Below are positions 5,851 through 9,759 of a DNA stretch of 9,759 nucleotides, in pieces. The DNA comes from Holosporales bacterium (GTDB lineage Bacteria; Pseudomonadota; Alphaproteobacteria; RUG11792). The position numbers and the translations under genes were made by a program. The notes beneath the pieces are model-generated. The model made no database searches. It worked only from the letters and a program-made list of their open reading frames with translations, and had not been told where the DNA came from. The DNA is taken from positions 1 through 9,759 of the forward strand of contig JAISID010000025.1 of NCBI GenBank assembly GCA_031262205.1, written 5' to 3'. Positions within the stretch are counted from its first letter, which is position 1; each line of letters opens with the position of its first letter.

Positions 5851-6778
5851 CGAGTTTGTCTTGGGCGATTCGGTAAATGTAATCAAGTCTATCCCAGACG
5901 ATTACGTTCACGCGATTATCTCCGATATTCCTTATGGGATAGGGTACGAAGACTGGGACGTTTTGCATAATAATGCAAATTCCGCTTTAGGCGGAGCATC
6001 CGCCGCTCAAATTGAAATGGGAGGCTTGTTCAAACGTAGAGGTAAACCGTTAAACGGCTGGAGCGCCGCCGATAAATTAATATCGTTGGAGTATCAAAAC
6101 TGGTGCGGTTTATGGGCGTCGGATTGGTTAAGGGTGTTGAAACCAGGCGGCAGTTGCTTTGTTTTCGCCGGCAGACGTTATTCGCATAGATGCGTCGTAG
6201 CCTTAGAAGACGGCGGCTTTACTTTAAAAGATGTGTTGGCTTGGGAAAAATCGTCCGCTCCGCATAGAGCGCAACGTATTTCCGAGATATATAAAAGACG
6301 AGGCGACAATAGAAACTCGTTAAAATGGAAGGGGTGGAGAGTCGCTAATTTAAGGCCTTTGTTCGAACCGATCCTATGGTTTCAAAAGCCTTATAGAATA
6401 GGCGGGACTATAGCGGACAACATGCTTGAATACGGCGTTGGAGCATGGAACGAGCAAGCGTTAGAAACGTATAATTTAAACGACGAATCAACGTATTCAA
6501 ATGTTCTCAAAGTTAAAGCCGATAAAAACGACCGGGGATTACATTCGACACAGAAGCCTTTAAAACTAATGGAATGCTTAATTTCTTTGGTAACGAAGAA
6601 AGGTCAAATTGTTTTAGATCCATTCGCCGGCTCTGGAACGACTTGCGTAGCGGCTAAATGTTTAGATAGACGTTATATAGGGATAGAAATTGACGAAAAG
6701 ATATTTAACATAGCCAAAAAAAGACTAAGCGACCTTGTAAAACAAAGTTCTTTTAGAGAGTTTGTCGCAACCGTATAA
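5843..6778 (+). CDS. HindIII-like DNA adenine-N6 methyltransferase (beta class, predicted AAGCTT)
   Basis: A 311-residue cognate methyltransferase that should protect host DNA by N6-methylating adenine in AAGCTT using S-adenosylmethionine. Catalytic motif IV is SDIPYG (residues 27-32; DIPY, as in M.HindIII as I recall it). The SAM-binding motif I, DPFAGSGTT, comes at 259-267. This IV - target recognition - I order defines the beta class (N6_N4_Mtase fold). Blocks matching M.HindIII include ALGGASAAQ, LFKRRGKPLNGW, LKPGGSCFVFAGR, APHRAQRIS, GWRVANLRPLFEPILWFQKPY, VGAWNEQ and HSTQKPL. The start MIDEFVLGDSVNVIKSIPDD fits the family N-terminus. The gene overlaps the endonuclease at ATGATTGA, so the two are probably translationally coupled. 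All motifs are intact, so the system looks functional. Confidence 0.94.
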   Translation: MIDEFVLGDSVNVIKSIPDDYVHAIISDIPYGIGYEDWDVLHNNANSALGGASAAQIEMGGLFKRRGKPLNGWSAADKLISLEYQNWCGLWASDWLRVLKPGGSCFVFAGRRYSHRCVVALEDGGFTLKDVLAWEKSSAPHRAQRISEIYKRRGDNRNSLKWKGWRVANLRPLFEPILWFQKPYRIGGTIADNMLEYGVGAWNEQALETYNLNDESTYSNVLKVKADKNDRGLHSTQKPLKLMECLISLVTKKGQIVLDPFAGSGTTCVAAKCLDRRYIGIEIDEKIFNIAKKRLSDLVKQSSFREFVATV

Positions 6779-6835
6779 TCGCGGCTTTTGTAGAAATCGT
6801 TCTTTAACGTCCTAGAAATTTTATTTCCGTTTAAA

Positions 6836-6945
6836 ATTTCATATTTGAGGGGGCGGCGGCTGCCGCAGTATTAACTGCGGCCGAGCTGCGAAGCTCGGGT
6901 TCGGCGAAGCCGCCGAACAAGCCGCCGCCCTCTCAAATTGGAAAT
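6836..6945 (+). repeat. GC-rich palindromic element folding into a four-way cloverleaf
   Basis: An outer stem pairs 6844-6860 (TTTGAGGGGGCGGCGGC) with 6921-6937 over 17 positions, with a single G-T wobble (6850/6931); A6843-T6938 adds one more. Beyond a 2x2 mismatch, ATTTC 6836-6840 pairs with GAAAT 6941-6945. Inside are three perfect hairpins, all with 4-nt loops: 6862-6869/6874-6881 (8 bp, loop ATTA), 6882-6887/6892-6897 (6 bp, loop GCGA, GNRA type on the plus strand), and 6899-6906/6911-6918 (8 bp, loop AAGC). Only T6861, G6898 and A6919-A6920 are unpaired at the junction. G/C is 63 of 88 in 6847-6934, far above the flanks. It could be a mobile palindromic repeat, a structured RNA or a cruciform; the sequence does not decide. 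Confidence 0.85.
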
Positions 6946-7090
6946 CGTCCTCCGACACCCTATAAATAGTAGTTGTATATGAGAAACCCAACTGAAATGA
7001 GCAAAAATATTACCGATTAGAATTGATTGGCTGCGAATAAGGTTTTAAGGGCGTTAGGCGATGATTCCGTTCTAATTTATCTACTGCGCG

Positions 7091-7160
7091 TCGCGGACGT
7101 ATGATTTCCTTTAAATTAGCCGCGATTGCTTTTTGGTTGCGGCTTTACGTCCGATTGCGA
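7091..7160 (+). repeat. Nested inverted repeat upstream of secA
   Basis: CGGACGTA (7094-7101) pairs perfectly with TACGTCCG (7146-7153). Flanking TCG (7091-7093) can pair with CGA (7158-7160) across a 4-nt bulge. Inside, AGCCGC (7118-7123) pairs with GCGGCT (7139-7144), and four further positions (7124-7127 with 7135-7138) pair as one A-T and three G-T wobbles, which favours plus-strand RNA. The next bases, TTACGTCCG, are not a T-run, so a terminator call is not supported. Confidence 0.5.
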
Positions 7161-7246
7161 TTTATATGGAGCGAGGAATAAACTCAAAGTTAAAAAACGA
7201 ATTTAAAAAAGAACGTTTCTCAAAGGCGGGCGAATGTTCGCTATCT

Positions 7247-7277
7247 TTGGCCTGCGATTTGTTATATTATATACAAT
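7247..7277 (+). promoter_or_regulatory. Possible secA promoter (weak)
   Basis: TTGGCC (7247-7252) and TATACA (7270-7275) are 17 bp apart, each matching 4 of 6 consensus positions. TACAAT (7272-7277) is a better -10 box, but at 19-bp spacing. The region 7261-7279 is strongly AT-rich. This is offered only because secA has no co-directional gene closer than 530 bp and so needs a promoter in this stretch. Confidence 0.3.
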
Positions 7278-7310
7278 ATGATTGATCTTATAACTTCGTA
7301 AAAATTAATA

Positions 7311-9759
7311 ATGTTTGATTATCTTACTAAAATTTTCGGCAGCTACAACGCCAGACTTATAAAAAAATACAGAAAAATAGTCGAGGAGATTAATAGTTTA
7401 GAGGATTCGTTGGTTAAACTGTCCGATCGTGATTTGGCGAACAAAACGAACGAATTTAAAGAAAAACTTGCGAACGGACAAACGCTGGACGATATCCTTG
7501 AGGAAGCGTTCGCGGTAGTCAGGGAAACGTCTAGGAGAGTCTTAGGGATGAGGCATTTCGACGTTCAGTTAATCGGCGGAATCGCATTGCATAACGGGCA
7601 CATAGCCGAGATGAAAACGGGAGAAGGAAAAACGCTTGTCGCGACTTTGGCAGTTTATTTAAACGCCCTTTCAGGCAAGGGAGTTCACGTCGTAACCGTA
7701 AACGATTATTTGGCGAAAAGAGACGCCGAATGGATGGGGCGAGTATATAAATTCCTCGGTCTTACGGTTGGAGTTATCGTCGGCGAGATGTACGACGAAC
7801 AAAAAAGAGAGGCTTACAACTCCGATATTACGTATGGAACGAATCATGAGTTTGGGTTTGATTATCTAAGAGACAATTTGAAATTCAACGAATCCGACAT
7901 GGTTATGAGACCTTTTAACTTCGCGGTTATAGACGAGGTAGACAGCATATTAATCGACGAGGCGAGAACTCCGTTAATTATATCCGGAGCCGACGACAAC
8001 GCCTCGAAGTTGTATGTCGCCGTCGACGCGGTCGTCAAAACGATTACGAAGGAAGATTACGAAAAGGACGAAAAGAATAGAGTCGTAACGCTAACTGATA
8101 AAGGCGTCGAGAAAGTCGAAGAAGGGCTTAGAAAAATAGGTTTGTTAAAAGGTTCGTCCCTTTACGATTTAAGCAACATAACGATCGTATATCACGTTAA
8201 CTGCGCGTTAAAGGCAAATAAGATATTTGCAAGAAACATAGATTATATGGTGAGAAACGGGCAAGTTTTGATCATAGACGAATTTACGGGGCGAGTCATG
8301 GAAGGCCGGAGGTATTCCGAAGGTCTTCACCAAGCTCTTGAGGCGAAGGAGGGAGTCGAGGTTCAAACCGAGAGCCAGACTATAGCTACTATTTCTTACC
8401 AAAATCTTTTTAGATTATATCCTAAACTTTCTGGAATGACCGGCACCGCGATGACGGAAGAAACGGAATTCGATGAAATTTATAAACTTAGAGTCGTTAG
8501 TATTCCCCCTAATTTGCCGGTTATAAGGAAAGATTTTGAAGATTCTATGTACGTTACGTTGGCTGAAAAAGACGCCGCTATCTTAGCCTTGATTAAGGAA
8601 TGTCATTCTCGAAACCAGCCGGTGTTGGTTGGAACCACAAACTTGGAAAGATCGGAATATTTTTCAAGAGTTCTGACTTTAGAGGGTATCAAGCATAACG
8701 TCCTAAACGCTAAACAGCACGAAAGAGAAGCGTATGTTATAGCCGAAGCCGGAACGCCCGGGGCGGTTACGATTGCAACGAACATGGCGGGCAGAGGAAC
8801 CGATATAAAACTCGGAGGTTCCTTTGAAATGCGAATCGAGCAGGAATGCAAACATATTGAAGATCATGCCGCAAGGGGAACAAAAATTGCCGATATAAAA
8901 ACAGATGTTGATAGAAAGCGCGAGGAGGTTGTCAAAAGCGGCGGTCTTTTTGTTATTGGCGCGGAAAGAAACGAAAGCCGAAGGATCGACAATCAGCTGA
9001 GAGGGAGGTCGGGAAGACAAGGAGACCCAGGGGCTTCAAAGTATTTTATTTCGTTGGAAGACGATTTAATGAAAAGATTCGGCTCTCCGAATTTAGTCGG
9101 TAGGTTTAGAAAGCTCTGTAAAAACGGAGAAGAAATGTCGTTTAGATTTATGTCTAAGGCGATAGAGAAAGCCCAGCAGAGAGTCGAGGCGTATAACTTC
9201 GATATAAGAAAACAGCTTCTAAAGTACGACGACGTTATGAACGATCAGAGAAAAATGATCTACGAGCAAAGACGAATTTTAATGCAAACCGCAGATATTT
9301 CAGAACAAATTCAGGATATGATAGACGACGTGTCGGAGCATATCGTCGCAGAGTTCGCTCCTCAAGGGACAATCCAAGCGGAGTGGAATATTCAAGCTCT
9401 TGCCGAAACCGTTAAAAAGATTTTTAAGATAGATTTGAATACGGAAGAAATTATAAACGATCCTTCAACGACGGCCGAACTTCTTAAACAAAAACTTACC
9501 GACGCAGTCGGTTCTCTTAAGAAAGCAAGGGAGGAAAAATACGGCGGCGAGATCATGAGATATATTGAGAAAGACGCCGCTCTTAAAACTTTAGACGTCG
9601 CCTGGAGGAATCATTTGTTAGTCCTCGAGCATTTGAGACGAGGAATCAACCTTAGAGCATACGCCCAGAAGAACCCGCTTAACGAATACAAATTTGAAGC
9701 GTTTAATATTTTCCAAGATATGTTGCATAAAGTGAAAATAGACGTTTTAACCGCAATCT
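7311..9759 (+). CDS. secA: Preprotein translocase ATPase SecA, 3' end beyond the window
   Basis: SecA is the motor ATPase that drives unfolded preproteins through SecYEG at the inner membrane. The frame is open from ATG 7311 to the window end (816 codons, no stop), so the C-terminus is missing. The N-terminus MFDYLTKIFGSYNARLIKKY is typical. Walker A is MKTGEGKT (residues 101-108) and Walker B contains DEVDS (208-212), followed by ILIDEARTPLIISG. The preprotein cross-linking region and SGMTGTAMTE come next. In NBD2, TIATNMAGRGTDIKLGG lies around 488-504 and motif VI QLRGRSGRQGDPG at 562-574. The helical scaffold ends with AWRNHLLVLEHLRRGINLRAYAQKNPLNEYK. Only the last part, including any C-terminal zinc-binding SEC-C tail, would lie outside. 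No convincing Shine-Dalgarno precedes the start (GTAAAAATTAATA), but the next in-frame ATG would lose conserved sequence. Confidence 0.97.
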   Translation, partial: MFDYLTKIFGSYNARLIKKYRKIVEEINSLEDSLVKLSDRDLANKTNEFKEKLANGQTLDDILEEAFAVVRETSRRVLGMRHFDVQLIGGIALHNGHIAEMKTGEGKTLVATLAVYLNALSGKGVHVVTVNDYLAKRDAEWMGRVYKFLGLTVGVIVGEMYDEQKREAYNSDITYGTNHEFGFDYLRDNLKFNESDMVMRPFNFAVIDEVDSILIDEARTPLIISGADDNASKLYVAVDAVVKTITKEDYEKDEKNRVVTLTDKGVEKVEEGLRKIGLLKGSSLYDLSNITIVYHVNCALKANKIFARNIDYMVRNGQVLIIDEFTGRVMEGRRYSEGLHQALEAKEGVEVQTESQTIATISYQNLFRLYPKLSGMTGTAMTEETEFDEIYKLRVVSIPPNLPVIRKDFEDSMYVTLAEKDAAILALIKECHSRNQPVLVGTTNLERSEYFSRVLTLEGIKHNVLNAKQHEREAYVIAEAGTPGAVTIATNMAGRGTDIKLGGSFEMRIEQECKHIEDHAARGTKIADIKTDVDRKREEVVKSGGLFVIGAERNESRRIDNQLRGRSGRQGDPGASKYFISLEDDLMKRFGSPNLVGRFRKLCKNGEEMSFRFMSKAIEKAQQRVEAYNFDIRKQLLKYDDVMNDQRKMIYEQRRILMQTADISEQIQDMIDDVSEHIVAEFAPQGTIQAEWNIQALAETVKKIFKIDLNTEEIINDPSTTAELLKQKLTDAVGSLKKAREEKYGGEIMRYIEKDAALKTLDVAWRNHLLVLEHLRRGINLRAYAQKNPLNEYKFEAFNIFQDMLHKVKIDVLTAI

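Larger units (their letters stand above)
6779..7310. other. Gene-free stretch between the methyltransferase and secA, rich in secondary structure
   Basis: No coding frame of note exists on either strand; the longest open stretches are about 30 codons without ribosome binding sites. It holds two structured elements listed separately (6836-6945 and 7091-7160) and AT-rich sequence directly before secA. No T-run follows either structure, so neither is a classical intrinsic terminator. No tRNA or rRNA was seen. Confidence 0.6.

Noticed and set aside
6844..6937. Integron attC site or tRNA as an explanation of the cloverleaf
   Set aside because: The ends lack the GTTRRRY/RYYYAAC core of attC, and the arms lack T-loop and anticodon features of a tRNA.
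7118..7150. Intrinsic terminator
   Set aside because: The hairpin is followed by TTACGTCCG rather than a T-run.
8703..9020. Minus-strand open frames inside secA (also 8208-8402 and 8603-8851)
   Set aside because: They are antisense shadows of a strongly conserved coding sequence.

Overview
The window looks like a bacterial chromosome fragment, most likely alphaproteobacterial. GatA carries the SYFG...VPGGSSGGS region with an extended linker as in Rickettsia-like alphaproteobacteria. SecA has a typical proteobacterial N-terminus. Two head-tail connector genes resemble adaptor and stopper genes of the Rhodobacter gene transfer agent (RcGTA) type. Base composition is moderate and uneven. A host-associated Rickettsiales/Holosporales-like lineage is an inference only.

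Layout. (a) 1-307, minus strand: a decayed IS1595-family (IS1016/ISXO2-like) transposase, with in-frame stops and two apparent frameshifts, running off the left edge. (b) 308-831: no intact gene, but a good sigma70-type promoter at 755-783. (c) 832-2313: gatA, intact, without gatC just upstream or gatB just downstream. (d) 2334-3656: a KAP-family P-loop NTPase, 20 bp behind gatA, with a perfect Shine-Dalgarno and clearly AT-richer sequence. (e) 3657-4014: no recognisable gene; overlapping inverted repeats. (f) 4015-4880: a phage/GTA-like pair, head-tail adaptor (gp6 type) and probable head-closure protein (gp7 type). (g) 4981-6778: a HindIII-like type II restriction-modification pair, endonuclease then N6-adenine methyltransferase, overlapping by 8 bp. 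(h) 6779-7310: no gene, but a GC-rich 110-nt element that folds on paper into a near-perfect four-way cloverleaf, then a second nested inverted repeat. (i) 7311 to the end: secA, open at the right edge.

The picture is of two housekeeping genes (gatA, secA) flanking an accessory segment of about 5 kb with a possible defence NTPase, GTA-type capsid connector genes, a restriction-modification system and a palindromic element. The R-M pair should cut and protect AAGCTT; I found no AAGCTT in the window by eye. The most interesting items are the cloverleaf element, the orphan adaptor/stopper pair and the KAP gene placed where gatB would be expected. No CRISPR array, tRNA or rRNA was seen.
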